64,000 bases of DNA from Sitta carolinensis. Its lineage: Eukaryota > Chordata > Aves > Passeriformes > Sittidae. The stretch covers positions 6,399,501 through 6,463,500 of the forward strand of contig CM063290.1 of assembly GCA_032173965.1 (NCBI GenBank), in the 5' to 3' direction. The position numbers and the translations under genes are program-made. Shown here one piece after another: positions 1 through 13,423 of this stretch. The notes beneath the pieces were generated by a model. The model was not told the origin of the DNA. It searched no databases and saw only the letters and a list, made by a program, of their open reading frames with translations. Position 1 is the first letter of the stretch, and each line of letters begins with the position of its first letter.

Positions 1-3000
1 ACGCTCTCTGGTGTAGGAGAGGTGCTTATTATAGCCTGTAATCCCTCCTAAGGCAACTCCCTCCTTGAAGTCCGCTGCAAGATCTGGCTGTTACTTATCA
101 CTCATAAAGATTTTTAAAGCTTTCTTGCAAAACAAAAGATACATTTCTGGCTTAAGCAATAAAGGATCTGGGGAAAGCCAGGAGATGAAAGGTCAAGCAA
201 GAGGAGCTTGTGAAACCACACTGGAGCAGAACTGCAGGCTGTAGTCAGCCAGGAGCTTGTACTGCCATTGACAGGGCTATTCATGGAAAGGGTTTTGATT
301 AGAGTTGCCATGACAATGGGAAACACCTAAAAAAGATCTATGAAATGTTATATCAGCGTCAAGCCAAGAAGTTAAGCCAAATCCTGCACTCTGGTTATTC
401 CTGTGAGTCAGTGGCTTTCATCACAGCACTGCTAAAAGAAGGATCTGCTCATCTGACTTTGAAGATTTGGGGAAAACAGGTATGAAATGTAAATTATGAT
501 GGAAAAGATTCATACTGTAAAGAATTTGCTGTGGCAGGATGTTGGAAATCTTGTAAATAGTGTTTGCAGCTCTTGCTTACTGTACTGCACATACACACAC
601 AGAGTCCTGGGATTTTGATGGACAGGTGGGTATGGCTGTGTTCTGAATGAATACAATGCAGCACCCACTCTGCACGGCCTCTAGGGTCCAGGAATTGAAA
701 TTTCCATCTCTAAACCTTTACAGAGAGTTTTCAAATCCAAAATGAGTGGCACTGAATTTCAAGGACCCAGCAAAAATAATTCGCTTTTGAAAGCAAAGTG
801 TTTTCTCAAGATATAAGAGGTGAGAAGAAAACCTGGTCTTGCCAATTTTTGAATGAATAATGATGTGAGGGAGGGTGGAATTTTTTTTTTTTTCCTTCAT
901 TAGAGGTATCTCCAAGTACAGGATCCCTGGAGCTTCCAGCAAGGACCAGACACTGTATTCCCCTGTCAGTTTGGTTTTTAATTTTTTGCAGAACTGACCA
1001 TGCTGTTAGCCCAGAGAAAGAAATGCTGTTGAGCCATATGCTTTCCTGTTATGTTCTGCAGAGAATAAAGCTGTGATTAGCTATTGCCACTTCAGTTTTA
1101 GCAGATTGACACCTCTCAAATGCCAAGATATGCCCAAATAAGCCCACAACAAATGCTTGTGAATGGACAGGCAACTGCATAGCAGTCACGGTGAAAGTCA
1201 AATAACAGCAGTGGAGTGGGGTGGGGTCTCAGGTCTGCTCTGTCACTTCTCCTGGTGATGGAATGCTTTTGTAGGGATCTTTCACAGCTAATTAGACTTG
1301 TACATTTTCCTCGTGGACTACCCTGATGGAGCAGCTGCCTGAAAGGGACAGGTTGGATCCTCTGCATTTGATCCATTCAGGACAGCAGTGCGGGGTACAA
1401 AACACAGCCAGGAGGGGCATCCTCTCCTGCTTCTCCTCCTGTCTCCACCCTATCTAACAGCTCAGCAGCAGAAAGGACAGGCTTGCCTCCAAAGAGAATA
1501 ATGGTGTATTAATGAGAGCCCTGCTCCCTGAGACGGCTGGTTCCTGTACTTTGGCTCTGGTTGTGGTATTGGAGAACATGGAATACCATATTTTGCTGTG
1601 CAGGCTGCACAGATTCCCCTGCTGTGCAAATCCTCACATTGTGTGAACTGCAGTTATCACCATCTCTTGCCTTCAAGGTATTGCATGCTTGTAGGGCTGA
1701 AATCAGAGCGGAGGAGCCTGCCCTGCTTTCCACAAGCCTGTGACTTTCATTAATGCCACCAAGGGTTTTATGTCTGCCAGTACCAGACACCCACCCCCCC
1801 CCCACCCCCCCCAATTTATTCTGCCCTTGTTCCCTGCTTTTTTAACCCAGATATTTGCATAAAACAGAGCAGCAATGCCAAGTGCCAGTGCCTCCGTTCC
1901 TGCTGCACAGGCTCCATATGCTGCCTATCTGTGTCAATTCCAGGGAGCTCTGCCATTGCAGGAGGACAATTTTCAGACTCTCTGTGTATAAATTAGAGCT
2001 GACAGTCTGCAGCTTTAATTCATGGACTGAAGCTGATCTTTGCTCACACCCTACCCAACAGATAACCTTAGCACCATGATCAATACAGCCAGATAATTAC
2101 AGCTAGCAGAAAAGCTAAGTGTAGGTTTCCAGTGGTTTTTTTCATCAAAACAAAGTCCTAGGGATATGTTCCTGCCAAGGCTTAGACAATTCTCCTTTAT
2201 TACACAGGGAGCTCTCACAATAAGGGAGCCTAATACTATATAATATTTTTTTACAAGAACACCCTTAACTAGAAATTCCCTATCATCTAAATCTAGCTCC
2301 TCTATCTTGGTATGAGTCTCTAATTCTGCATGTGTAGGGGGGAAACTGTCCCTCTGTTTCCATGTTGATCTAGTGCCAAATCCACTGACGTCAACAGCCA
2401 GGAGAATGACTGAGAAAAAGGAAAACCTGATCCATGAAACTTCAGAGATTTCTGAAGAAAAGCCTGGGGGTTTTCCTACCTAAAGCTGGTTGATATAATT
2501 TCCCACTTGCACCTGGCAACCCCAGAACATGTTTTTCAAACACGTTGTCCTTTTGCTCTTTATATATTTGCTTTTCCAACTGTCATGTGAAGCTTGTCCT
2601 TTGCAGGTGCTGACTTATGAGCAGAAAGCCATTTCACAGTGCCCTGGGAAACACGAGTCATCCTGGGGATATCCTGATTTTCTGTGTCACGTGGAGCACT
2701 CAAGAAGACACTGCTGCTGACCACAATCATTGACTGCCAAGCCTAGAAGATATGTCACCATTCACTGCATGGTGTTAAGTGAAACATGGGTGTTTTACCT
2801 ATTTTCACTTTACAATATACAGAATCAACAAAGTCCACAAGGCGTGGATCTGGGTACCTCAGTCAGGGCCCAAGGAAGAGCTCAGTGATGGGTAATATCT
2901 CTCCCCTGGGCACCAGAGCAGTGCCCATACATGAACCCTCTTCATGGGCAAGGTTGATGTCCAGCTGACTCCAAGAGGATCTGGAATTAAAGAGCAGTAG

Positions 3001-4939
3001 TAACCCTGCAGCAGCAAGAAAGCAAAATGACTGCAATGATTAATTGCACTGCTATAAATTCTCTGGGATGAGAAACTTTCACACAGTTGTGAAGAAGCCA
3101 TCATCAACACGGGCTCTGGTGCACGTGCACACACACAGCATATGCACACACACAGAGATCAATTGATTGCATATGGTGCACGTGGCACAATCCATGACTC
3201 TTCCTGAAGGCTGTCACAAATCTGAGATGTATTGGTTAAGAAGAGTACTGGGGTAGTCTTTTAATTAGTCCACAGCTCAGCTGCATTGTAAAATTTACTC
3301 TCTGACATTGCATCCAAAATTTATAAGCTTTTAAATTGAAGGAACATCTCAGAGTCTGCATTTCTGCTAATCGGAGGTGTTGATGACAAAAGCACAAGCC
3401 TAGAAAAGTGACATATTAGACAATTACTCATAATATTCAGAAGAGTTTCTCAGGCCAAGGTGTTATCCTATAAAAATGAATTTGAAAATATATGGGGCTC
3501 CCAAATGTCTTACCCATATCTGTATATAATCTGTGTGATGTTGGTGGAAGGAAAGCTGCCCTTTGCTCTTCTGTGGTGAATTCTTCCCAGGGGTGCTGTT
3601 AAATCAGCAGGGTTTGACTGTTATAGGGCCTCCAGCTCAGGCAAATCCATAAAGGAGAGGAACAATTCATGGTGAACTCAGCCAGGGCTCAGCACCCTTA
3701 GTGAGCAAAGACCCTGAGAGGACAGCATGGCACTGGTTTGAGAGGATTTGGGTGCTGGAATAGAGGACTGTGCCTCTTGGCCACACCAATATTTTCCTTC
3801 AGAGGATACACATTATTGTGCCTTGGCTTTGTAGCAGCTGTTGCCAGATGTGCCCTATTTTTTGTTAGGATAGGCAAGAGAAAGGCATTATCTTCAAACT
3901 TGGTTTGAAGACATATGAGTGCTTCTTGCAGAAATAGCTGCTCTCTGAAAAAGTTTGCGTTGTGCAGTTGTTCCTTACTGCTGGCCTGTTATATTCTATG
4001 GCTTTTTCACACCTCAAAATGCTGCTGAAGTTGATGGCAAAAGCATTCAGACAAGTTTGTGCCACTGTATGGAGCAGGGGCTGTCATGTGGGTGGTGTAA
4101 CCAATGTCGTCTCCACCTGAAAGGTAATTTATGCCAAAAGAGACCCAGCATGCAATTGACTGGCAGGGAGTGGTTGGAAAACGTTTATAAAAGCATAACA
4201 TTCCTTCATGCCCCAAATCAATTTGTTTTAACTTATTTTGGAAAGTTTATTTTCAGTTTTGTCCAATTAGAGATGTTCTTGCAATGAGCTTTCCTTTCAA
4301 GCTGCATGGTTCTTTCATATTGAAATTTTTTCATTTGGAAAATGTCTAAAGGTGCATTTCAATCATTGAAAACTCTTTTCCTTCAAAAACATTGAAAAAT
4401 ATTGCTTAGACCAGCCACTAAATATTCCAGGGTTTGCTATTCAGTGATTTCTAAACACAACTGCTGAGAGACTCTTAACTATCACTACAGCAAATTAACT
4501 GGAAAATCTTTTGCTCTTTAGGGTACAGTCCAGAAGTGTCCAAAGAAAAAGGCAGGAATACAAGAGGCTGGTTTTGACCCCAGACATTCTCTCTTTTGGT
4601 ATTTATCACATCTGTAACCATACTGGAAGTAGTAGATTGGATTTTCCCATAATAGATACACCCTAAATAGTTTACAGGGTCCTAGAGGTCACTATGTTTG
4701 GTTTGTTAATTTATGTTTTAATCAGCTCCAGAGGCAAAGCCTATTCCCCAGTCTGTTGAGGAATTGAGGCTACTGCACTGCAGGTTGTGGCAATTGTGGG
4801 TGAATATGGCTTTCTTTGCAAAAGTAGTGAAACTCTCTCATTACATTTGGTGGTGGCTTTTCTATGTGACTAAAAGAGCTTTCAACTTCACCAAAGAAAA
4901 CAAAGAAAGGAAGAAAAGCCTTTTTTTCCATGGGCATGT
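1..4939. other. Non-coding stretch, no gene recognised
   Basis: I see no coding gene or RNA gene here. The longest open frame (110 codons, plus strand, 3955-4287) has no recognisable domain and no coding-like composition. Small landmarks are a T13 run at 881-893, a C-rich tract at 1790-1812 (listed separately) and short CA-rich patches around 3120-3154. The sequence is AT-rich and CpG-poor, as expected for avian intergenic or intronic DNA. Confidence 0.7.
1790..1812 (-). repeat. C-rich tract, G-quadruplex potential on minus strand
   Basis: The plus strand is almost pure C, broken only by two single A bases, with C runs of about 3, 10 and 8. The minus strand therefore carries long G runs that could supply the four G-tracts of a quadruplex, and the plus strand could form an i-motif. 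It is a low-complexity feature with no gene attached. Length is likely variable between individuals. Confidence 0.85.
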
Positions 4940-5222
4940 AGTGATAGGACAAGGGGAAATGGCTTCAAACTTAAAAAGGGTAGGTTTAAAAAAATTTCTA
5001 AAAATTTATTTTAGAAAAAATTCTTTACTGAGAGGGTGGTGAGACACTGGAACATGCTGCCCAGAGCAGCTGTGGCTGCCCCCTCCCTGGAAGTGTTCAA
5101 GGCCAGGTCGGACAGGGCCTTGAGCAACCTGGTCTAGTGGAAGTTGTCCCTACCCATGGAAGGGGGATTGAAAGTGGATGATCTTTAAGTCCCTTCCAAC
5201 CCCAACCATTCTGTGATTCTGT
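4940..5222 (+). mobile_element. CR1 LINE, 5'-truncated 3' end
   Basis: This is the 3' end of a chicken-repeat-1 non-LTR retrotransposon. Diagnostic text includes 'ggtgagacactggaacatg', 'gaagtgttcaaggccagg', 'caacctggtctagtggaag' and 'gatgatctttaagtccctt', ending in 'ccattctgtgattctgt', the usual CR1 terminal repeat without poly(A). The copy lacks all of ORF1 and ORF2, so it is a dead fragment, typical of avian CR1. A stretch at about 4987-5022 differs strongly from the usual CR1 text: it is A/T-rich and holds a 9-bp inverted repeat (TTTCTAAAA / TTTTAGAAA). The exact 5' limit is approximate. Confidence 0.95.
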
Positions 5223-8200
5223 AAAGAGAAGGAGTTTGGTGAATAGTTTTCTGTATTCCCAGTAACTCTTCCCACTTTCAGAAAACAGCCCCAAGAAGAA
5301 GGGATGCTCTGCTTGGATGTATTTCAAGGTGCTGGTTGCAAATGGCCGCTGCTGCCAGTCCATATGTCCTGGAAAATGCCAGCTCCCTTCAGGGCACCTC
5401 AGCCTCCTGGCAGAGCCCTGCCTGGGGAGGGTTTGGCACCTGTGGGGAGGGGCCAGCAGAGCTATGTGGTTTGGATGCTGCTGGCTGTGGGTAAAAGCCT
5501 GTCAGCAGTGGAGAGCCTGGGGAAAGCCCGTTAGTTAAGAGCTGAGGCACCCGATGCTGTTATCACTAATGCCTTCAGCACAGGACAGGGTTACAATCAA
5601 TTTCATAATAAATCAACCCCATTTTCTAATATGAACCAATTTATCTGCTAGGCTGACTTGCCAAATACTATTAGAGGCTGAGGTCAAACTGAAAAAGACA
5701 TATCACGTTTTCAGCTTTTCCTCCTAACTTCATATCTCCAAGGCACACTCTGCAGTCACTGGTTCACAGCTCTTCCCCCTCCCTGGAGACTTCTCCTTCA
5801 GGAGACTTTCATTTCAAGATGGTGCAGACACTGCAGGAATTATGTATTTAATGCCAGCCACTAACATGATAGCTAAGGCTGAAGCTATCACCTGCCTTTT
5901 GTCACCACTGTACAGTATTTATGGAGATAGAATAAAAAGATTATTTGAAAGGCTTGATTTGCAGCAGAACCAAGAAAATCCTGGTTTACTACAACCAAGC
6001 CAATGTTATGATTTTTATCTGTATTCATTTAGACTACAGCTCTGGTGGAGACACCCATCTTAAAGAATTAGCTACGGTAAACAAGATAGGAGAGAGATTT
6101 GAGAATGTTATTTATAGAAGGAACCACACAGAGATGGCCATAAAATGAGTAATACATAACAAACATGGATAAGGATACACAAAAGAAACAAAAGAATCTC
6201 TGCCTTGAATGGTCATTGTACAGCACAGGCTTGTGGAAAATTCACATACAGGGCAGCAAGGAGCTGGGAGCTGCTGGAGCCAGGAGCCTTGGGCTGCACC
6301 AGATGAGAACACATGGGTGTTTAACTATTGCCCTGGCATTACAGAGTGGCCCAGGCAGCCACTGCCAGTGCCAGACCAGCCAAGTGTCGACTATCCCATT
6401 TGGAAGAGTTAAGGATTGCTGAAAGCTGGGATAGCAATAATTGCATCAGCAGCTCCCATCCTGGGCGAGTGTGCATGTGAGCAGGCACAGAAAGAAAGGG
6501 TGAGAGGAGCCTTCCAGGGCAGGGGCTAAGGGATGGCAAAAATGGGATCAGGATTTTCCTGGATCAGGAAAATATAACCAAAACAAAGCCAGGACAAAAA
6601 CGTTAACTTGCAGCCAGGCAGATACAAATCAGGTACAAGTCAGGCATGAGGAATGAATTCTCCAATAACACAATTACCATGGCAGCAGCACAAATGCCAC
6701 CAACATTCAAGCATCCCTGGCAGCAGCTTGACTTTTTCCACACTTGCCTCCTTGCAAATTCCTGCTTGCACCACTATTTCCATTAAACTAATGGAAATAA
6801 AATCCAGATTACTGCATGTGTTTAAGGAAGTGCTTCACAATTTACAATGATGCCAACAAAACAGTCAGAATAACTTTTTAATTAAAAAAAGGGGAAAGGA
6901 TTGCAAGGGCTATAAAGATTCATACTTCAGAAAGAGAAGAAAACCAAAGAAGTTCAAATGCAGATCAAGGTGAAGCATCAGTGCTCAGGAAGGGCAGTCA
7001 GTAGAAATTTCAGAGACACAGGGAGTTACAGGAGATGTTGAGGAAGGTGCCTGGTTTGACTCTTCCTTATAAAGGGAATTCCCTCTGGTGCATTTTTGGA
7101 AATCTTTTGATTTTCCACTTACAGCACTTACCTACTGGAAAAGAAATCAAACTCTTTTCATTCCTGGCAAGATGCTTCTAACAAATATCCCTTAATATTT
7201 TTCTTCTAATGCCAATAAAAAAAAAATCCATGCAGAAAAGACATGGTCAAATCTGTAGTAAAAAAGATTACTTATGATGTGCTTTAAAAAATTATGGATA
7301 CAAAGGCATAAAAGGAAGGATGTACTCTCTTAATCTTTTCCTTCCAAAGAAGCTGACCCTTTTCTATCCCAGATTGCATTTAGCTGATATATATCTTAAT
7401 ATGCAAATATGATTTGATGTGAAGCCTGCTGGACTCAATAGAAGGGTTTCCTCTGGCATTCATCAGTTCTGAGCCAAGTCCATACTATTAATGAAATTTC
7501 TTAGATAGTAAAAACATTATGAGTGGTGTCACGTTTGTTATAAATCCAGGGACAACAATATTCAATTTGACACAACCTTAGTTTTCCTGAAATTCTGGTC
7601 CAGAGGGCTCTCACTGCTTAGCCTTGAAGTTGAGTACAATGAGTAAAAAGCAGCAGGAAAGTGTCTAAAATGGTGAACTTCTATTATATTTATCCTGAGT
7701 GGAAGCACAGTGAAAGGAGTAGGTCCCACAGAGCAACCACAAATTACTTCACCACAGCCTCACAGATCGTAAGTGGTTTGTGCTGGTTACTTGGGTATCA
7801 CCAGCCAAGAAAATGAAATAATATTATTCAGAAATTTCACCCATGTGTTTTTTTTTCAAAATGTTAAAATTAGAAAATTGAAGGGAAAATACTTTAGGTT
7901 GTCATGAAGTTGTTCTTTCTCTCCTTCCCTCCTCAAACCCCTCAAAACAAAACCCCAAAGGTCTAGAAGTAAATATTTGGTTGACTAAAGCCTGTTTCAT
8001 CCCATCTTCAGCTTAAGCTTCTGAAGGAATTAAAAATAGAAACTTTAAAACTAATTAATTTTAAATACTGCAAAGAAGAGAATGAAATTTTCATGTCTGA
8101 GTGCCAAAACAAATCATTTAAACTTAAGAAGTTAATTTTCATACATAGCTTCTGTTCATTTAGACTCTATTTTCTGAGGACTCTCTTCTCTTAACCACAC

Positions 8201-11130
8201 TGTAAGATGGGCAGTGGATTTGTGCACGGCAGCACATCAGGATGAGGGGCTCTGTGTCAGCTGAGCTGCACGGGAGGCAGGGAAGGTGACAGTGGATGTT
8301 TGCCTGGAGGCTGGGGATGTCCCCTGGCGTCCTGAGCAATGTCCCTCAGCAGAGGCTGGATCTACCACTGGTCCAAGAGAAGCCCTGCTGACCTTTAGGC
8401 TGCCCTTGCCCCATCTCAGCCTGGCACAGGTCACAGAAGCCCATTATCCCACCGACTTCCACATGGTGCTCGTTTGGAAAACCTCCCCTTATGTACAGGC
8501 GCGGCAGGGAGCTCTGCAATAACAATAAAATACCTGCTATGAAGCAAGCTGCAATTTCTTTCCCCACATAAACCTATCTGTAGAAAATGATGCCACAGCC
8601 ACTTATATTTAAACTGTCAGTGAGCACATCCCTTAAAAGCCTTTTATTCTGTTTTTAATTTACAGTGCTTGACAAGGAGGAGAATTGAGTGTGGCTGGTG
8701 CCGATCCCAGCGTGGCTCAGCCCATTTGCTCTGGCCAAGTCCTGGGCCAAGTGCCCAACAGCCCCAGCCATACATCCTGGGTTTTCATTAGCAGATATTG
8801 CCACTCCACCACCGCTGCATTCTGTTTTTATTCTGCTACTGAGCTCTGGAAACCATTAGTTGCCTTTCTCCATTAGGCATTAAAAACAGGTACACGTGTT
8901 CGAGCAAGAAGCTTTCTCTGGTCGCATGACAATTCCTCTCCTTTTTGCCTAAATGTTCTCATTTATCCCACAGTGGTTTAGACAATTTGGGATGGACAGT
9001 GCATCAGGAGTGCTGTGGTCCTTCTGACTGTGGCAACTGGGAGGGACATGATCTCAGCAGGGACCACTGTCACACAGAGCAGCTCCCACTCGTGAGCCCT
9101 TGGGCTCCAGCGACTGCTTTGGGGACATTTGTGAAAGGTAGCTAAAACAGATTCTGCTTTCAGTTGGCTTCAATTTACTGCAACAGTAGCTGCATCTCCA
9201 CTGGAAATTAGTGTCTGCAATCAATAAAACTCAGAATCACCTACAAACTTCAGGAGAAAAAGACCAAACCTTGGGATACTCTGTAGGTGAGCTGCAAGCA
9301 GCTGCTGACGAATCCTGACTTTTGCAGGGGAAAATATCTGCACCTTTTAAAGAGTATGAACCCTGCTTCTGCTTGGTACTGTGCCAGGGCAGCAATGTCT
9401 CTCCCAGACTTCACCCCTGTGTGATCACTGCTGTATCAGATGCTTCAATGTCACAGTGTTAGCTCGTTAGTAAGGGGAAAGAGCTTCCCTTGATTAGCAG
9501 TACTGTCTGATCAGTAGGTATTTAAGGAAGCAGTCTCTGAGTGTTGCCTTCTGCAGTATGTGTTAGGACAGCCCAAGGTTTCTGCCCCAAGATACATGCC
9601 TGTGGTCAGACACAGATGGGTGTGGGACAGGGAATCTTGGTTGTGACTCCTGAACTTGGCCCAGGAGCAAATTTCAGGAGCAAACACCCAGTCAAGCAAT
9701 GTGGAAGACAAGCAAGAAAATCCTCCTCCTCTGGGCAGACAGGGAAAGCTAAGGAGATCACCTTGGCCTTCCCTCCTGCCCCTACACCCACCCACCATGG
9801 TCTGTACACTACTAAGGGAGCATTGCTAGAGATGAAAGCTTCAAACAGCTTAGTGAGGCAGTATATCAGGGCCTCTCCTTGCATCTCCTCTCTCGGTGTC
9901 AGGAGAGATTCTGTCTGGGCTGGTTATATTTATAAAAATGCAGTGAGCAATGTGAGCGTTGCAATCAGCCCCCAGTGCTAAATATGGCTTTGGCAGATAC
10001 TCTGGAGCTTCACTAAATCCCCTTCCTTAGGGAAGGAGTGCATCTCAGACTGTCTATCACCCTGGCTCTGGCCAGCCTCAGCACGTGGCAGTCCCTGCTG
10101 TCCCCAGAGGCTTTTGGCAGGGCTTCATCTTAGGCAGCAAGGCTGCTAGGAAGGCAGGGAGAAAGTTAGAAACAGAGGACTGCAAAAAACCAGGAGGTTT
10201 AGCCCCTGGTGAATCTGCCTGACTTTTACTTTCTTCTATTCTTTGTTATGCCTTGGGAGGGTCAGGCTGGTCCCTGCACACAGATTTGGGCAGCCTGTAC
10301 AGCTTGAGCATCTGGGGCAGCACTTGCTGGATTCCTGGGTTAAAAAACATGGCTTTTAGAAAGTGGTGGTCTCCAAAAATCAGACAGAGATATTGGGAAA
10401 TACCAAGAGGAAACCTAAGAGAAGCAATATGGCTGGATTTAGAGACCTGGAAAACCTGTGAGGCCTCAAAGACATCAGTGAAACCATCGCTCCTGTGGCA
10501 CATATTTGAACTTCTGCCAGGGGAAAACTTCTGAGGTTTAACTAACAAATGGAGGCATTTTTCTGCCACAAAGAAGCTCTTTTGAGTCTGGGAAACCTAA
10601 TCCACTTGCAGTGCTGACGGCTCATGGAAATGTTTGGCAGATGGAAGGGGAGTGAGGCGGGGCAGAGTGCCAGGGATGTGGTGGAGTGGAGGTGTCCCAT
10701 CCAACAAGTCGTGTCTCCACCCCACTTCAGCTCCTTTTGAGAGAGACACAAGTGTCTACCAAGGCAGATGTGCCTTGTGGGACGATCATGTGGACTTTTT
10801 AGGAATGTTATGGAATTTGTTTTGAGAATTTGTATGTGCCACGATAGTGGCGGCACAAGACGCTGCATCTTCTCCCAACAAGCTTTCCTTAAGAGCTGGT
10901 GCTGTCTCTCTGTGACTTAGGTCCCTCTGCATGTCATGGACATATGTCTTATCTCCTGAATATGTTATAAAAATAAATACATAAAAAATTTCAAGATACC
11001 CAGAAGCACTGTCATTACGTCAAGTGTCAAGTATGTCCTACAGATAGCAAGAAAAAAAAAGGCTCTAAGTAAAGCGAAACTCAGTGCATTTGCAGGTGTT
11101 TATGAGCTGTTATTGAACAGTGAGTGTTCT
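5223..11130. other. Non-coding stretch, no gene recognised
   Basis: No gene, RNA gene or transposon was recognised. The longest open frame (146 codons, plus, 9541-9981) overlaps two open frames on the other strand and matches nothing I know. The interval is AT-rich around 6.8-8.2 kb. A single POU octamer (ATGCAAAT) occurs at 7401-7408, which is not significant alone. Confidence 0.65.
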
Positions 11131-11216
11131 GAGGTTGTCCTGTGCAGGGCCAGGAGCTGGACTCCATGATCCCTGTGTGTCCCTTCCAGCTCAGGATAAT
11201 GTAGGATTCTGTGATT
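11131..11216 (+). mobile_element. CR1 LINE tail fragment
   Basis: About 85 bp of CR1 3' end: 'tgtcctgtgcagggccagg', 'agctggactccatgatcc', 'gtcccttccagctcagga' and the terminal 'attctgtgattc'. This matches the 3'-most part of the family, where the phrase 'ccaggagttggactcgatg' is typical. It is truncated to the last part of the 3' UTR and carries no coding sequence. The 199-codon open frame at 11120-11719 begins inside this tail, which argues against that frame being a gene. Confidence 0.92.
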
Positions 11217-13284
11217 CAAATGCATCACAGCAGATCACCAGCACACTCATTTCTGCAACAGCAGGGAACGCCAGAATCTCTGTGCTGCTGCTCTTCACCC
11301 TCAGTGAACGGCTCCAGCGTTTGGGATTCCCAGCAGGGTGGGATTCCTCAGGTACTGCACGTTGTTCCTGTAGCACCACGGTGCTCCCAGTGCCTGGACC
11401 TGGCAGAGAGCAGCCCACGCTCTCTGGCACGGGGCCTCCCAGCTCCTCCTGTGCCACCTGCTCCTGGATGATGACAATCACCTCAGGCAGCCAAGGGAGA
11501 ATGGCCCAGGCTGCCTCTGGCCACTGGGGAGCCATGGGAGACTCCTGGAGATGCCTCTGTGCCTCCACTGCTGATGGCAAATCTAGCTCCAAGTCAACAC
11601 AACAATACCCGTGTGACACCACTTTTTGTAGCTTTACTTCATTATGTCCAGAGAATCCAGGAGAGGTAAAGTCAAGGAGAGTTTTCCCATCTTTGCAATC
11701 TTCCCTGCCTATATATTAAGTAACAATGGAAATATATTAATTCTGTCATCAGTAGAAAAGAAACATTTGTTCTTCCCAATGTTTGCTGGCTCCCAAACAT
11801 CACCCTGACGTTCCTAATCTCTTTTACTCTTCTCTCTTGAAATACAGGATTTTTTAAAACAATTTCTAGTGTAGACAAAAAAATCACTGAACTTCCTACA
11901 GACTATGTGTCCTCCAGGCTAAATAGTCATCCTCCTTTGTCCTGAGCCTGAAATGAAGCCCAAGATGAGGCAGCATGTTCAGCTGCCCGCCTGGGAACAC
12001 TGGGACAGTGGGGCCAGGGCAGAGCCTCTCTGGTTGGTGAACTGACAGGCTACCAGCAGCCCCACTGGGAAATGATTGATTAGCTTTGCCTTTGCCATCT
12101 GCTAATTAGCTAAAGGAATGGATTTGCAGATCCAGAGAGCTGCCTGAGGGGAGGAAAACAGCCAAAGACATTGGTACCCTCAGGTCAGTGCTGACAGCAT
12201 GCAGCAGCGCTTGAAGCTCCCAGCCAGGAGCAGCTCATGGTCACTTTTTTCTCCAGCCAGGAGCTGCTTGCTGCCCCTGCCCTGCTGCCTCCATGGTAGA
12301 GGAAGGGAGGGAGCCTGCTCCGGTGCTTGACTTTAAAAGTTGCAGTGACTTTAAAATTAAAATGAGTGCATCCATAAGCACCTACATGTTGGCATTGTTA
12401 TTGTCAGAGCAGAGAACTGCAGGAGCACGCTGGGGCTGACCTCCAGCCCCCAGCAGTACTCAGGCCTTAATATCTGGGAGCAGCATGGGCAAGTGAAGGG
12501 CAGGGTTTGGTGCCAGGACTGGATATAATTTCATGTGTTATGTCCATTTGATTGCCTACTTAGAAATTACAAAAATGTACTGTATTTAAAACTGCAGTCA
12601 TAAGACAGCAGTTTCCATCTGAATGATAATGAAACACACTCCAAGGTTACACTGGGACTTCACTGGTGCTATTAGAGATCAGCTCAAAGCTACAAAAGGA
12701 AAAATATATTGCACTAATAAGTGTTCCTCGTGTATAAGTTCCCCTTCAGGAGTAATTAAATGTGACTTTTTTTTTCTTTTATTTGGCTGATTTGTGGGAT
12801 AGCTGTCATATTTTTGTCTGAGGTTCAAAAAAGAGAATTTGAAGACTGAGATATTTAAAGACAGTGACTACTCACCCTGGGGAGAATTCCCACCTGCCTA
12901 TGGCAGGAGCTGCTGCTTGGGAAATGTGCTGCCAGGGTGAGGCCACGGGGTGAATTTCAATGTACCACAGAGAAACAGTGCATGGGCTTGACCCTGCTCC
13001 CTTCTTCCCATGGAGAATAGTTCAGGGGCTCCTTCAGCTCTTATGTCTGTACCTCCCATGGAAATGCTCCCAGAAATGGGAGGCTCAGTCCTTCAGGGTT
13101 GGAAAGTCTCTGAATTGCTGGGAGGCATTGCCCCGAGCTCTTGCATGGCCATGCAGATGAATCCAGCTGTGCACCCAAGGGATGAGCCCAGGAATGGGCC
13201 TGGGGGTGCAGTGGGGATACACCTGCAGGGTGCACCCAGGAATGCATCCTGGCTTTTTGCCTAGGCTGAACACACCCCTTTTGT
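11217..13284. other. Non-coding stretch with moderately GC-rich first part
   Basis: The first 400 bases are open in several frames on both strands (up to 199 codons plus, 143 codons minus). The overlap of frames and the start inside a CR1 tail point to GC-rich composition rather than a gene. From 12.3 to 12.9 kb the sequence becomes AT-rich. I see nothing else. Confidence 0.6.
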
Positions 13285-13423
13285 CCAGCACTGGAACAGG
13301 CTGCCCAGGAATGAGGTGGACTCACTGTCCCTAGAAATGTTCAAAGCCCTTGGCAGAGTTAGGTAAATGGTTGGACTTGATGATCTTCGAGGTCTTTTCC
13401 AACCTTACCGATTCTGTGATTCT
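13285..13423 (+). mobile_element. CR1 LINE, 3' end fragment
   Basis: About 140 bp of CR1 3' end. Recognisable text is 'cactggaacaggctgccca', 'gaaatgttcaaagcccttgg', 'ttggacttgatgatcttcg' and 'ggtcttttccaacctta', with terminal 'attctgtgattct'. The copy lacks the body of the element and any open reading frame. It differs in subfamily from the copies at 4.9 and 11.1 kb in its 'ggttggacttgatgatctt' segment. Confidence 0.94.

Noticed and set aside
3120..3154. CA-rich patches
   Set aside because: Only four or five CA units per block, too short to be called a microsatellite of note.
11120..11719. 199-codon plus-strand frame
   Set aside because: It starts inside a CR1 tail and overlaps a 143-codon minus frame; composition explains it.
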